From: an uncultured Bacteroidia bacterium
Lineage (GTDB): Bacteria; Bacteroidota; Bacteroidia; Bacteroidales; UBA932
Length of the DNA stretch: 64,000 nucleotides
Assembly: GCA_902782225.1 (NCBI GenBank)
Contig: CACZMF010000001.1
Span: forward strand, 124,001 to 188,000
Direction: 5' to 3'
Shown: one piece after another, positions 42,540-52,547 of the stretch
Layout of the letters: every line of letters begins with the position of its first letter
Numbering within the stretch: position 1 is the first letter of the stretch
The notes under the pieces: generated by a model
What the model saw: the letters and a program-made list of their open reading frames with translations, nothing else
Told to the model about the DNA's origin: nothing
The model's database searches: none
Translations under genes and position numbers: made by a program

Positions 42540-42547
42540 TAAATTTG
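42540..42547 (+). promoter_or_regulatory. -7 box TAAATTTG, leaderless arrangement
   Basis: The box ends 6 bp before ATG 42554, so the transcript should begin at or beside the start codon. TTTT at 42511-42514 is the closest -33-like match but is too far away. Confidence 0.5.
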
Positions 42548-42553
42548 TAAACT

Positions 42554-44680
42554 ATGAAATTAAAGACCACAATACTGACACTGTGTGCCATTCTCCTTGC
42601 CGCCGGGTGCGACAAGGGAGGGCTTGATAACCATAATCTTATCCACCGGGACTTCACCGCCGCTCTCGACGGCGCACCCCAGACCCGCACCAGTCTTGCC
42701 TCCGGCGGCTCCGTGCTCTGGGATGAAAGCGGGGAAGGCATAACCATAGTGGATGAACTTGGAGCGACTTACGACTTGAGCCAGACGGCTGTCAGCGCCG
42801 ACCGCAAAAGCGCGACCTTCTCCGGCGAAGTGCCCCAGTCGGGCTGCAAGTATGCCATTTATCCGGCCCAGCCGGAGGTCGACTACGAATCCGGCCTCGT
42901 GAGCCTCGGCATTCCGACCACCCAGGAAGCCGTGGAAGGCGGTTTCGAGACTGCGACAAATATCGCGATTTCCCTCGTGGGCACGGATGGCAATCTGCTG
43001 TTCAAGAATATCTGCGGCCTGATCGGATTCACCGTAGCCAACTCAGATGTCAACACGATACGCTTCAGCGCCACCGAAGTCTCCGGCGGAGCACTCACGG
43101 GCACTGCCCTCGTCGAATACACCGGATCCGATCCCGACTGCGTCAGCGATATCGACAAGGGCGCGGACTACGTGGAGCTTGAAGGCGACATCAAAGCCGG
43201 AAGGACCTACTATGCGATCGCATTCCCCGGCACCTACAAAGACTTCACCATCACTTTCACGGACAACGACGGACGCACCGCCACCTACACCAAGAGCGAC
43301 GCCAACCTCGTGGTCGAACGCAGCAAGGTGGTGAACGTGAGCCCGTTCACCATTGCCGACGGCGACTGGACCTCGGACGAACTTCCCGGCGGCACGGCGA
43401 GCCTGAGCTACAGCGAGCTGCCGACGCCGTCCACATATGTGAAGGGATACGGATCTCCCGCAGAATACACCAACGAATTCGGTAAGTGGACCATCTGTGC
43501 ATACAACTACACCAACAAGTCTGCCTTCCAGCTGAATAAAGACAAGGTGGCCTATATCGGCACCCCTGCGATGCCGGGCGTTATAAAGTCCATCACCGTG
43601 ACCATAGCGAGCGGGGAGACCACCAACGGGAAACTGTGTTTCTGCAGCGAGCGCGGCTCGAATTCGACGCCGGCCGGCAGCATGATCGTCCCGTGCGAGG
43701 GCAGCGTCACCACGGTAGACGTCAGCTCCCTGGACCTCAAGCAGATATGGATACGTGCCGACGATTTTTGCGCACGCATAACCGATATCTCCCTCGTCTA
43801 CGGCAGCTACATCCCGGGCGACGATCCCGGCCCCGGCACCAATCCCGATCCGGGCCCCGATCCCGTGGTGCCGCCATACGATCCCAATGCGAAGGCCGAC
43901 TATGGCTGGTTCGAGCTGCCCGCGCAGACCGACAAGGACTGTAACGGCATTGACGACGTCATCTCCGACTACTACTATTCCCACACTTTTAGGGCCGACG
44001 CCCCGAGGATACGCAATTTCTCCTGCTGCTACTCGAAATACAACATGCAGCCGGTCTGGGTGGCCGCTCCCATGCATTCCTGCTACAAAGGCTCATCGGG
44101 CCGCAACGATTCCTACAAGGCCGATCCCAACATAAAGTGCGCCCAGGCAAGCAAGGTGGACGGCTACACACGCGGCCACATGCTCGGCTCTTCCGACCGC
44201 ACCGTCAGCAAGGAGACCAACCGCCAGGTGTTCTACTATTCCAACATCGGCGCCCAGCTCCAGTCCGGTTTCAACACCGGAGGCGGCTCCTGGAACAACC
44301 TTGAGTCGCTCACCGACGGACAGTGGTGCGCCGACACCCTCTATCAGGTCATAGGTTGCATCTTCACGTCCTTCACCGACCGCTACGGCAAGACCGTGGA
44401 GCCCAGGACCGTGGGCAGCGTCCACGTGCCCACCGCCTACTACAAGGTGCTGATCCGCACCAAGAGCGGCAAGACCGGCAAGCGCCTGGACCAGTGCACG
44501 GCAAGCGAAATCAAGTGTGCGGCATTCATCCTTGCCCACCGCAGCAACGCCGGCCACAAGCCTTCTGCTTCAGATATGTACACGGTCTCGGAACTCGAGG
44601 CCATCACAGGTCTGAATTACTTCGTCAACGTCCCCAACGCCCCCAAGGGCACCGCAGTCGCTTCCGACTGGGGCTTATGA
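42554..44680 (+). CDS. Fimbrillin-like lipoprotein fused to DNA/RNA non-specific nuclease
   Basis: 708 residues with lipobox LLAAGCD. Residues about 25-275 form a fimbrillin-type module (GCKYAIYPAQPEVDY, LLFKNICGLIGFTV, AGRTYYAIAFPG). A beta-sandwich region follows to about 415, then a Pro/Asp/Gly-rich linker (PGDDPGPGTNPDPGPDPVVP). The last 240 residues are an Endonuclease_NS domain of the His-Me finger type, with the active-site segment GYTRGHMLGSSDR and the metal-site segment GSWNNLES. Such nucleases cut DNA and RNA outside the cell, for nucleotide scavenging or competition. The gene overlaps the following anSME by 4 bp. Confidence 0.88.
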   Translation: MKLKTTILTLCAILLAAGCDKGGLDNHNLIHRDFTAALDGAPQTRTSLASGGSVLWDESGEGITIVDELGATYDLSQTAVSADRKSATFSGEVPQSGCKYAIYPAQPEVDYESGLVSLGIPTTQEAVEGGFETATNIAISLVGTDGNLLFKNICGLIGFTVANSDVNTIRFSATEVSGGALTGTALVEYTGSDPDCVSDIDKGADYVELEGDIKAGRTYYAIAFPGTYKDFTITFTDNDGRTATYTKSDANLVVERSKVVNVSPFTIADGDWTSDELPGGTASLSYSELPTPSTYVKGYGSPAEYTNEFGKWTICAYNYTNKSAFQLNKDKVAYIGTPAMPGVIKSITVTIASGETTNGKLCFCSERGSNSTPAGSMIVPCEGSVTTVDVSSLDLKQIWIRADDFCARITDISLVYGSYIPGDDPGPGTNPDPGPDPVVPPYDPNAKADYGWFELPAQTDKDCNGIDDVISDYYYSHTFRADAPRIRNFSCCYSKYNMQPVWVAAPMHSCYKGSSGRNDSYKADPNIKCAQASKVDGYTRGHMLGSSDRTVSKETNRQVFYYSNIGAQLQSGFNTGGGSWNNLESLTDGQWCADTLYQVIGCIFTSFTDRYGKTVEPRTVGSVHVPTAYYKVLIRTKSGKTGKRLDQCTASEIKCAAFILAHRSNAGHKPSASDMYTVSELEAITGLNYFVNVPNAPKGTAVASDWGL

Positions 44681-45939
44681 GGACCATAAAGGACACCCTG
44701 ACCCTGCAGGATGCCGAGCGGCTTTCGGGCCCTCTGGCATTCAACTTGATGCTCAAGCCTGCGGGCTCACTGTGCAACCTTGACTGCGCCTACTGCTATT
44801 ATCTCGACAAGGCGGAAATCTACGGCGGCAAGGAGCCCCGGATGGATGTTGAAGGCCTCGAGCGTTATGTGCGCGCCTATATCGAGGCTTGCGAAGCGGA
44901 TGAAGTGACCTTCAACTGGCATGGCGGCGAGCCCCTCGTGCTGGGCCTGGACTTCTACCGTAAGGCCGTGGAATTCGAGAAAAAATACGCGGGGGAGAAG
45001 AAGATCCACAACACGCTCCAGACCAACGGCACACTCATCACTCCTGAGTGGGCGGACTTCTTCGCCCGGGAGCGTTTCCTTCTCGGCGTGTCGATGGACG
45101 GCACCCCGGAAGTCCACGACCGCTACCGCCGCGACAAGGGCGGAGCCCCGACCTCGGCCCGGGTGATCGAGGGCCTGAGAAAGCTTCACGCTGCTGGCGC
45201 TGAATACAATATAATGGCCACCGTCAACAGCGCTTCGGAAGGCAAGGGCCTTCAGGTGTATCAGTTCCTGAAGGGGCTGGGAAGCGATTTCCTTCAGTTT
45301 TCACCCGTGGTGGAACACGTCGTTTATCCTTTGCGCGGAGGCAAGCCCGACAGGCAGTCCAGGCCCCGTATCGTCGACCCTTCGGAGCCGGGTGCGACGC
45401 TTGCCCCCTGGTCGGTCAGCCCGGTGGGCTTCGGCCGTTTCTTGTGCGATATTTTCGATTACTGGGTGCGCCGCGACGTAGGGCGCGTGTTTGTGAATTT
45501 CTTCGACTGCACGCTTGCCAACTGGTGCGGGGTGCAGCCCGGAACCTGCAGTTTTGCAGAGACTTGCGGAGGCAATGCCGTGGTTGAGCACAACGGCGAC
45601 GTGTATGCCTGCGACCATTTCGTCTATCCCCGCTACTTGCTGGGCAATCTGTTCCGGGACCGTCTGGCGGACCTTATGCAGTCGCCATCGCAGGTGCGCT
45701 TCGGCATCGACAAACGCAACTCCCTGCCGCGCAAGTGCCTGCGCTGCGAAGCCCTGCAGCTCTGCCACGGAGGATGCCCCAAGCATCGCTTCAACACCAC
45801 CGACAACGGCCAGACCGGCCTGAACGCCCTTTGCGAGGGCTACAAGATGTTCTTTACCCGCAGCGCCGGCGCGATGAAAAAGATGCGCGACCTCCTCTCG
45901 GAGGGCAAGGCGCCGGCCCTGATAATGATGCAGCAATAG
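44677..45939 (+). CDS. Anaerobic sulfatase-maturating enzyme (radical SAM/SPASM)
   Basis: 420 residues from ATG 44677 (ATGA overlap with the nuclease stop). The radical-SAM motif CNLDCAYCYY is at about residues 33-42; NWHGGEPLVLGLDFY, LQTNGTL and VSMDGTPEVHDRYR follow. The SPASM cysteines appear in CTLANWCG, SFAETCGGN, NGDVYACDHFVYP and CLRCEALQLCHGGCPKHRF. These enzymes turn Cys or Ser of sulfatases into formylglycine. No sulfatase is in the window. Its coupling to a nuclease gene is odd and may be chance. Confidence 0.9.
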   Translation: MRTIKDTLTLQDAERLSGPLAFNLMLKPAGSLCNLDCAYCYYLDKAEIYGGKEPRMDVEGLERYVRAYIEACEADEVTFNWHGGEPLVLGLDFYRKAVEFEKKYAGEKKIHNTLQTNGTLITPEWADFFARERFLLGVSMDGTPEVHDRYRRDKGGAPTSARVIEGLRKLHAAGAEYNIMATVNSASEGKGLQVYQFLKGLGSDFLQFSPVVEHVVYPLRGGKPDRQSRPRIVDPSEPGATLAPWSVSPVGFGRFLCDIFDYWVRRDVGRVFVNFFDCTLANWCGVQPGTCSFAETCGGNAVVEHNGDVYACDHFVYPRYLLGNLFRDRLADLMQSPSQVRFGIDKRNSLPRKCLRCEALQLCHGGCPKHRFNTTDNGQTGLNALCEGYKMFFTRSAGAMKKMRDLLSEGKAPALIMMQQ

Positions 45940-45942
45940 GTC

Positions 45943-48039
45943 ATGGGAGAGCTGAAGAACGACATACAGTTTCTGCCGGGCGTAGGCCCCAAGCGCGCCC
46001 TGCTCCTGAAGAACGAGCTGGAGATCTTCACCCTCGAAGACCTCATACATTTCTATCCCTTCCGCTACCTGGACCGCAGCAGTGTGACCCCGATCGCGGA
46101 AGTGACCCCGGACCTTGCCTACGTGCAGGTGCAGGGCACGGTGGTGAGCCGCAACCTGATTAATATCAAGCACCTGAGCGTGATTGTGGAAGATGCCACC
46201 GGGCGCATGGAAATGGTGTTCTTCAAGGGTGTCAAATGGACCTACGACAAGCTTGAGCCGGGGCGTACCTTCCTCTTTTTCGGCAAGCCCCAGTCGTTCA
46301 ACGGCAAGATCAACATCGTCCACCCCGAAGTGGACGCCCCCGTGCAGGATCCTTCCTCCAGGGGCGTGCTTACGGGGGTATATCCGAGCACGGAGAAGCT
46401 CAAGAGCGGGGGAGTCACCGGCAAGGTGATGTGCAAGCTCGAGCAGGCCGCGCTCTCGCTCTGCCTGAATGAAATCCGCGAGACTCTGCCAGAGAGCATA
46501 ATTAAGGCCCACGGCCTCTGCCCCTTGCCCTACGCCCTCAAGAATATCCATTTTCCCGACGACCAGCGCGCCCTTGCCCTGGCATCCCGCAGGCTCAAGT
46601 TCGAGGAGCTGTTTTTTCTGCAGTTGAGCCTGCTCAAGCAGCGATACGTCCGCAGCCGCGCCTCCAACGGCATTCCGATGCCCCACGTGGGCCCGGCGTT
46701 CCACGCCTGCTTCAACGCCCTGCCGTATTCGCTGACCGGCGCCCAGCAGCGGGTGATAAAGGAAATACGTGCCGACCTGAGCAGCGGCTCCCAGATGAAC
46801 CGTCTGCTGCAGGGAGACGTGGGCTCGGGCAAGACCATGGTGGCGGTGCTCAGCTGCCTGATTGCCGTGGGTAACGGCTTCCAGGCCTGCATAATGGCCC
46901 CCACGGAAGTGCTTGCCAGGCAGCATTATGCCAACATCCTTAAGTACCTGGCCCCCACGGGGGTGGAATGTGCCCTGCTGACCGGGAGCACCACCCGCAA
47001 GGAGCGCCGCCCCATACTCGAGGGGCTCGCTGACGGCAGGATAGGCATAGTTGTGGGCACGCACGCGCTTATCGAGGACACGGTCCGTTACAGGGCGCTC
47101 GGGCTGGCCGTCATCGATGAGCAGCACCGCTTCGGAGTGGGCCAGCGCGCAGCCCTTTGGGACAAGGGCCCCGGAGCGCCGCCGCACGTGCTCGTGATGA
47201 CTGCCACCCCGATCCCCAGGACGCTTGCGATGACGCTCTACGGCGACCTGGACGTGTCCGTGATCGACGAAATGCCTCCCGGGCGCAAGCCGGTGCAGAC
47301 CATGCTGATAGGCCAGAACCGACTGCCGGCGATGTATCGCTTTATGCGAGAGCAAATCGCCCTTGGACGCCAGTGCTTCGTGGTGTATCCCATGATTTTC
47401 ATCAACGAAAAGCTGGAGGATGTCAGCAACGTGGAGCAGGGTTATGAAGATATACTGAAGGCTTTCCCGCTCGAGGAAGGCTACAAGGTGGCAATTGTCC
47501 ACGGCCAGCAGAGCAACGAGCAGAAAGACTTCAACATGAGGGCTTTCGCCGAAGGACGGGCCCATATCCTCGTGTCTACGACGGTCATCGAGGTGGGGGT
47601 GGACGTGCCCAACGCAAGCGTGATGGTGATACGCAGCGCCCAGCGCTTCGGCCTCAGCCAGCTGCACCAGCTGCGCGGACGAGTGGGGCGCGGAGCTGAA
47701 AAGTCCTATTGCATCCTGGTCAAGGATCCGAAGACCAGCCGTGAAGCCCAGCAGCGACTGGAACTGATGTGCTCCACCGAAGACGGTTTCGAAATAGCCG
47801 AACAGGACATGAAGATGCGCGGCCCCGGCGACCTGGAGGGCACGCAGCAGAGCGGGCTCCCCATAGCGCTGACTATCGCCTCGCTGACCAGGGACGGCCT
47901 GCTTCTGGAAGAGGCACGCCACTGCGCCCAGGGAGTGCTTGATGCCGACCCGTCGCTGGAAAGGCCTGAAAATGCCGTGCTTGTGCGGGAACTGCGCAAA
48001 GGCAAGTATGAATTGCAGGACTATAGCAACATATCGTAG
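45943..48039 (+). CDS. recG: ATP-dependent DNA helicase RecG
   Basis: 698 residues, full length for RecG, which remodels stalled replication forks and Holliday junctions. The N-terminal wedge/OB domain includes VQVQGTVVSRNLINIKHLSV. Helicase motifs follow: GDVGSGKTMVA (motif I), MAPTEVLARQH (Ia), DEQHRFGV (II), MTATPIPRT (III), and the second RecA domain with STTVIEVGVDVPNA and QLHQLRGRVGRG (VI). The TRG-like C-terminal region is present. It follows the anSME gene by 3 bp. Confidence 0.97.
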   Translation: MGELKNDIQFLPGVGPKRALLLKNELEIFTLEDLIHFYPFRYLDRSSVTPIAEVTPDLAYVQVQGTVVSRNLINIKHLSVIVEDATGRMEMVFFKGVKWTYDKLEPGRTFLFFGKPQSFNGKINIVHPEVDAPVQDPSSRGVLTGVYPSTEKLKSGGVTGKVMCKLEQAALSLCLNEIRETLPESIIKAHGLCPLPYALKNIHFPDDQRALALASRRLKFEELFFLQLSLLKQRYVRSRASNGIPMPHVGPAFHACFNALPYSLTGAQQRVIKEIRADLSSGSQMNRLLQGDVGSGKTMVAVLSCLIAVGNGFQACIMAPTEVLARQHYANILKYLAPTGVECALLTGSTTRKERRPILEGLADGRIGIVVGTHALIEDTVRYRALGLAVIDEQHRFGVGQRAALWDKGPGAPPHVLVMTATPIPRTLAMTLYGDLDVSVIDEMPPGRKPVQTMLIGQNRLPAMYRFMREQIALGRQCFVVYPMIFINEKLEDVSNVEQGYEDILKAFPLEEGYKVAIVHGQQSNEQKDFNMRAFAEGRAHILVSTTVIEVGVDVPNASVMVIRSAQRFGLSQLHQLRGRVGRGAEKSYCILVKDPKTSREAQQRLELMCSTEDGFEIAEQDMKMRGPGDLEGTQQSGLPIALTIASLTRDGLLLEEARHCAQGVLDADPSLERPENAVLVRELRKGKYELQDYSNIS

Positions 48040-48072
48040 ATTTTTATTATATTGCAAAAAATTTAAAGCTTT

Positions 48073-48624
48073 ATGATAACAACTATTATCGTGATTGCGG
48101 TTGTCGCAGTCCTGGTGCTTTGGGTAATCTCCGTGCAGCGCAAACTCGTCAGCGCTGAAGAAATCGTCAAGAATGCTATGAGCCAGATCGGCGTGCAGCA
48201 GTCCAGCCGCTGGGACGCCCTGACCGGACTCGTGGAGCTCCTCAAATCCTACAACGAGCACGAATACAACACCCTCAGGGATGTCATTGCCGCCCGCTCC
48301 AACATCGGTTCCAACAGCTCCGCGGCTGAAGCACAGGCCCAGGAAGACCTCATCACCAAGGTCATGTCCCGCATCAGCGTCGTGGCTGAGCAGTATCCCA
48401 ACATCAAGGCAGACACGATGTATGTCAACACGATGAACTCGGTCAACACCTACGAGAACCAGGTCCGTATGAGCCGTATGACATACAACGACTCCGTGAC
48501 CCGCTACAACAGGATGATACGCCAGATTCCCGACAGCATAGTCGCATCCATCTTCCGCTTCACCGAGAAGGATTACCTCAAGGAGGTTGCAGCAAAGGCG
48601 GACATGCCTTCCCTCAAGATCTAG
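48073..48624 (+). CDS. lemA: LemA family protein
   Basis: 183 residues. A single N-terminal membrane helix (ITTIIVIAVVAVLVLWVISV) precedes a helical-bundle domain with the LemA pattern (SAEEIVKNAMSQIGVQQSSR, NEHEYNTLRDVIAARS, NTYENQVRMSRMTYND). LemA proteins are membrane-anchored with an outward helical bundle and unclear function. It is followed 2 bp later by the DUF2207 gene, a common pairing. Confidence 0.92.
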   Translation: MITTIIVIAVVAVLVLWVISVQRKLVSAEEIVKNAMSQIGVQQSSRWDALTGLVELLKSYNEHEYNTLRDVIAARSNIGSNSSAAEAQAQEDLITKVMSRISVVAEQYPNIKADTMYVNTMNSVNTYENQVRMSRMTYNDSVTRYNRMIRQIPDSIVASIFRFTEKDYLKEVAAKADMPSLKI

Positions 48625-48626
48625 GT

Positions 48627-50354
48627 ATGAGGAAACTGCTGCTGTCCCTGCTCTCGCTGCTTCCGGCGGGAGTGCTTGCCGCGTTCAGCCCGGCAATCAA
48701 CGACATCAGGATCGATGTGAGCCTTTCCGAAGACGGAACGGCCCACATCGTTGAGGTATGGGATGTCGTGGTGGCTTCCGGCACTGAATGGTACCTGGTG
48801 CGGAGCAACCTCGGCGACATATCGATCAAGAACCTCTCCGTCAGCGACGAGACCGGGGCGCAGTTCAAGGATGAAGGCATATGGAACCTCGACAGGGATA
48901 TTGAGCAGAAGGCCCGTAGATGCGGCCTGAACCCTACGTCTTCGGGCTATGAAATCTGCTGGGGCGTAGGTAGTTACGGCCCGCACGTCTTTACTGTCAG
49001 CTACGATATGACCAACGTGGTCAAGACTCTCAACGACCACGACATGCTGCACATCCAGTTCATCAGCGACGATCTGTCCAGCGCCCCGCAGCACGCCAGG
49101 CTGACCCTGTCTGCCCCCGTGCCCCTGAATGAAGGGAATTCAAACATCTGGGGCTTCGGCTACACGGGCACGTGCAACTGGGAAAACGGCACGGTCGTGG
49201 CTGAATCCGGCGAGCCTTTCGACACCTACAGCTCGCTTATCCTGCTGCTTCGTTTCGATAAAGGGATATTCAGTTCCCCGAGCGTGCAGGACAGGGATTT
49301 CACCGAGGTCCTGGACCGTGCCCGCGAGGGCAGCTACTTCCCGGATGCCGGCCCCGATCCCTGGTACTACACTGTCCTTGGGTTCCTGATGTTCGTCGGA
49401 ATGATATGGGTTGCGATCATCAAGCCCATACAGAAGTTCCTGCAGGCATTGGGCCTCTCAAAAAGGAAGGACAGGCGCCGCCGCAAGAAGATTTTCGGCA
49501 TGCGCCACCTGCCGGGGACTTTCGACTGGTGCCGGGACATTCCTTTCGGAGGCGACATCTATGAAACATATTTCATCAAAGCCCATATGAACGGGGTGGA
49601 TGACAGCAGCTACACCATCATCCCGGCCATGCTGCTGCGAATGATCTTCCACGATGTCATCCGGATGAACAAGATCGGGGACAAGAAGGTGGAATTCACC
49701 TTCAATCCTTCTCCGGACACCGCTTATATGACACCGCCGGAGAAGGAATTGCTTGGATTCCTCAAGCAGGCTGCCGGTGAGGACAGTATCCTTCAGGAGC
49801 AGGAGTTCAAGAGGTGGAGCGGGTCCCATTTTTCGTCTCTGAGGTCGTTCAAGTCTTCCATCCAGGACCTGGTGTTCCGTAATTTCCAGAACGACAAATA
49901 TGTGTCCGGCGGTACTGGGTGGTATACCCTGGCACTGAATGAGCAGGGGCAGAACGCTGCTCTTAAAGCGCTTGGCTTCAGGCAGTTCCTTAAAGATTTC
50001 ACCCTCGTGGGCGAGCGCAGCTCTGTCGAAGTCAGCCTGTGGGGCGACTATCTTGTCAACGCCGCCGTGTTCGGCATTGCCAACAAGGTGGCCAAGGAAA
50101 TGAGCAAGATAGATCCCGCACTGCTGAAGAAACTGCCGGTAAGCTATACCAGCCTTCCTGATGTAGTCGTGTTCTCGGATACCTTCGGCCGTGCCATACG
50201 TTCCGGAATGAACTCCTTCTATTCAAGCACCTATTCCGGCTCCGGCCATTCTGGCTCATACGGAAGAGGCTCATACGGAGGCTGGGGCGGCTCGTCGTCC
50301 AGCGGCGGAGGCGGTGGCTTCTCTGGTGGCGGACACGGTGGCGGAAGCCGTTAA
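48627..50354 (+). CDS. DUF2207 membrane protein
   Basis: 575 residues. A signal peptide (LLSLLPAGVLA) is followed by an extracytoplasmic beta domain of about 210 residues (NDIRIDVSLSEDGTAHIVEV, typical DUF2207 start), one membrane helix at about 247-270 (YTVLGFLMFVGMIWVAII), a cytoplasmic part with winged-helix-like repeats, and a Gly/Ser-rich tail ending GGGHGGGSR-like repeats. The domain order matches DUF2207 proteins, which are often encoded next to LemA as here. Function unknown. Confidence 0.85.
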   Translation: MRKLLLSLLSLLPAGVLAAFSPAINDIRIDVSLSEDGTAHIVEVWDVVVASGTEWYLVRSNLGDISIKNLSVSDETGAQFKDEGIWNLDRDIEQKARRCGLNPTSSGYEICWGVGSYGPHVFTVSYDMTNVVKTLNDHDMLHIQFISDDLSSAPQHARLTLSAPVPLNEGNSNIWGFGYTGTCNWENGTVVAESGEPFDTYSSLILLLRFDKGIFSSPSVQDRDFTEVLDRAREGSYFPDAGPDPWYYTVLGFLMFVGMIWVAIIKPIQKFLQALGLSKRKDRRRRKKIFGMRHLPGTFDWCRDIPFGGDIYETYFIKAHMNGVDDSSYTIIPAMLLRMIFHDVIRMNKIGDKKVEFTFNPSPDTAYMTPPEKELLGFLKQAAGEDSILQEQEFKRWSGSHFSSLRSFKSSIQDLVFRNFQNDKYVSGGTGWYTLALNEQGQNAALKALGFRQFLKDFTLVGERSSVEVSLWGDYLVNAAVFGIANKVAKEMSKIDPALLKKLPVSYTSLPDVVVFSDTFGRAIRSGMNSFYSSTYSGSGHSGSYGRGSYGGWGGSSSSGGGGGFSGGGHGGGSR

Positions 50355-50375
50355 TGAATTTAAAACCAAATAAAT

Positions 50376-52547
50376 ATGAAAAAATACCTGATCGGCTTTC
50401 TGGCCGTCTTTACGCTTATGGCTTGTGGTAAACAAGATGAGGGATCCGGATATATCGGGCCCTCCGAAGTCAATATCGAGAACGGGGTGATGACCCCGGA
50501 AGTGCTCTTGTCTCTCGGGCGCCTGAGCGATCCCCAGCTCAGCCCCGACGGCAGCCAGGTCCTCTATGGCGTGTCCTGGACCGACATCGCCGCCAACCGC
50601 AGCTGCCGCAACCTGTGGCTGTGCAAGACGGACGGCTCCGGCAGCGTGCAGCTGACGCGCTATGCCAAAAGCGTGAGCAACGCCCGCTGGTCGCTGGACG
50701 GAAAAAGCATCTTCTTCATCCAGGGCGGCCAGATCTGGAAAGCTCCTCTGCAGGGGAGTAAACTCGGTAAAAAAGTCTGTCTGAGCGATGTCCCTGCGGG
50801 AATCAGCGAGTTCAAGCTCTCCCCGGACCAGACGAAGCTCATCTATATTTCGAGCGTAAAGAACCCGGCCGTGGTGCAGCCTTCCGATACCGATCCGGCC
50901 CTGGACAAGGCCTCCGCCTATGCCACCGAGGACCTGATGTACCGCCACTGGGACCACTGGGTGACTGAAACGCCGCGCAGCTACGTTGCTCCCCTGGGAG
51001 AGGGAACGATAACCCCCGACAAGTCCACCGACCTGCTCGGCAGCGAGCCCTACGAGCTTCCCACCGAGCCCTTCGGCGGCATCGAGCAGCTCGACTGGAG
51101 TCCGGACGGCCGCTATATCGCATATTCCTGCCGCAAACTCACGGGCAAGCAGTATGCCTTCAGCACCAACACCGGCATCTATGTCTATGACACACAGACC
51201 GGTGCGACTCTGCCCGTGAAGACGGACGGAGGCTATGACACCGATCCCGTCTGGAGCGAAGACGGAGCGCATATTGCGTGGATTTCAATGCGCCGCGACG
51301 GCTATGAGGCTGATGCCCAGAGGATCCTTGTCTGCGACGTCGCTCCCGGCGATGCTCCCGTGTTCAGCAACACCAGGCAGCTGGCGGCCGCCCTCGACCG
51401 CGACGCCTCCGGGCTTGCCTGGCACGACGGTGAAATCTGGTTCAACGCCCTCATCGACGGCATACAGGCCATATTCAAAGTCTCGCTCGCGGATGAACTG
51501 ACCCGCATCACCCCCGCCGACTGGCCCTATGATTTCTTCACCCCCTTCGGGTGGGACGGCGACCGCCTGCTGACCAGTTTCTATTCGCTGCAGTTCCCGC
51601 TCGAGCTCGTGGCCGTGGAGCCTGCCCGCGAGGCCTTCGGCAACCTGACTTCGACCAACGCAGCCATCCTCGACCAGCTCGAAGAGCCCTCTTTCGAAAG
51701 CGTGTATGTGGAGACCGTGGACGGAAAGCAGATGCAGTGCTGGGTGCTCTATCCGCCGGAATTCGACCGCAGCAAGGTCTATCCCGCCATTGAAATCGTG
51801 CTCGGAGGCCCGCAGGGCACCAATTCCCAGGACTGGAGCTACAGGTGGTGCTACCGCCTGATGGCCCAGCAGGGCTACATCGTAATCATGCCCAACCGCC
51901 GCGGCACGACTGCCTTCGGCCAGGAATGGAAGGAGCAGATCAGCGGCGACTACTGCGGGCTCAACATGCAGGATTACCTGAGCGCCGGACGCTACATCAA
52001 GAGCCAGCCCTATGTGGGCAAGCTTGCCTGCGTGGGCGCATCCTACGGCGGTTATTCGGCATATATGCTGGAAGGCCTCCACGGCGACCTCTACGACTGC
52101 TTCATCGCCCACGCCGGCATCTTCGACGAGGCGCAGCTGTGGTTCACCACGGAGGAGATGTGGTTCGCCAACTGGGACAACGGCGGCCTGACCGAATACG
52201 CCTATGAGCCCGGAGGGCAGGGCCCCGCTGGCGACGGCGTCACCTTCGGCGGCATGCAGCAGGCGGGAGCCCCCTACGCTTCCACGCCCAGGGCGCGCAG
52301 GCATTATGCCAACGCTCCCGTGAGCATGGTCACGAAGTGGCATACGCCCATCCTGTGCATCCACGGAATGATGGACTATCGTATCCCGTACGAGCAGGGT
52401 ATGGCCGCTTTCAACGCCGCCCAGATGATGGGGGTGCCGAGCAAGCTGGTGGTGTTCCCCGAGGAGAACCATTGGATCCTGCAGCCGCAGAATGCCCTGT
52501 TCTGGCATCGGACTTTCTTCGACTGGCTGTCCCGCTGGATGAAGTAA
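50376..52547 (+). CDS. S9 family prolyl oligopeptidase, lipoprotein
   Basis: 723 residues with lipobox TLMACGK. The N-terminal half is a beta-propeller of PD40-type repeats (DPQLSPDGSQVLYGVSW, ISEFKLSPDQTKLIYISS, IEQLDWSPDGRYIAYSC). The C-terminal alpha/beta-hydrolase domain has the nucleophile motif GASYGGYSAY, Asp in HGMMDYRIPYEQG and His in EENHWI, in the order of peptidase family S9. It degrades peptides in the envelope. The stop codon shares one base with the ATG of tcdA (TAATG). Confidence 0.93.
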   Translation: MKKYLIGFLAVFTLMACGKQDEGSGYIGPSEVNIENGVMTPEVLLSLGRLSDPQLSPDGSQVLYGVSWTDIAANRSCRNLWLCKTDGSGSVQLTRYAKSVSNARWSLDGKSIFFIQGGQIWKAPLQGSKLGKKVCLSDVPAGISEFKLSPDQTKLIYISSVKNPAVVQPSDTDPALDKASAYATEDLMYRHWDHWVTETPRSYVAPLGEGTITPDKSTDLLGSEPYELPTEPFGGIEQLDWSPDGRYIAYSCRKLTGKQYAFSTNTGIYVYDTQTGATLPVKTDGGYDTDPVWSEDGAHIAWISMRRDGYEADAQRILVCDVAPGDAPVFSNTRQLAAALDRDASGLAWHDGEIWFNALIDGIQAIFKVSLADELTRITPADWPYDFFTPFGWDGDRLLTSFYSLQFPLELVAVEPAREAFGNLTSTNAAILDQLEEPSFESVYVETVDGKQMQCWVLYPPEFDRSKVYPAIEIVLGGPQGTNSQDWSYRWCYRLMAQQGYIVIMPNRRGTTAFGQEWKEQISGDYCGLNMQDYLSAGRYIKSQPYVGKLACVGASYGGYSAYMLEGLHGDLYDCFIAHAGIFDEAQLWFTTEEMWFANWDNGGLTEYAYEPGGQGPAGDGVTFGGMQQAGAPYASTPRARRHYANAPVSMVTKWHTPILCIHGMMDYRIPYEQGMAAFNAAQMMGVPSKLVVFPEENHWILQPQNALFWHRTFFDWLSRWMK

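Noticed and set aside
45301-48261. Very long open frame antisense to recG and anSME (986 codons)
   Set aside because: It mirrors GC-rich codons of the plus-strand genes, is rich in His/Gln/Arg, has no domain, and recG motifs are perfect on the other strand.
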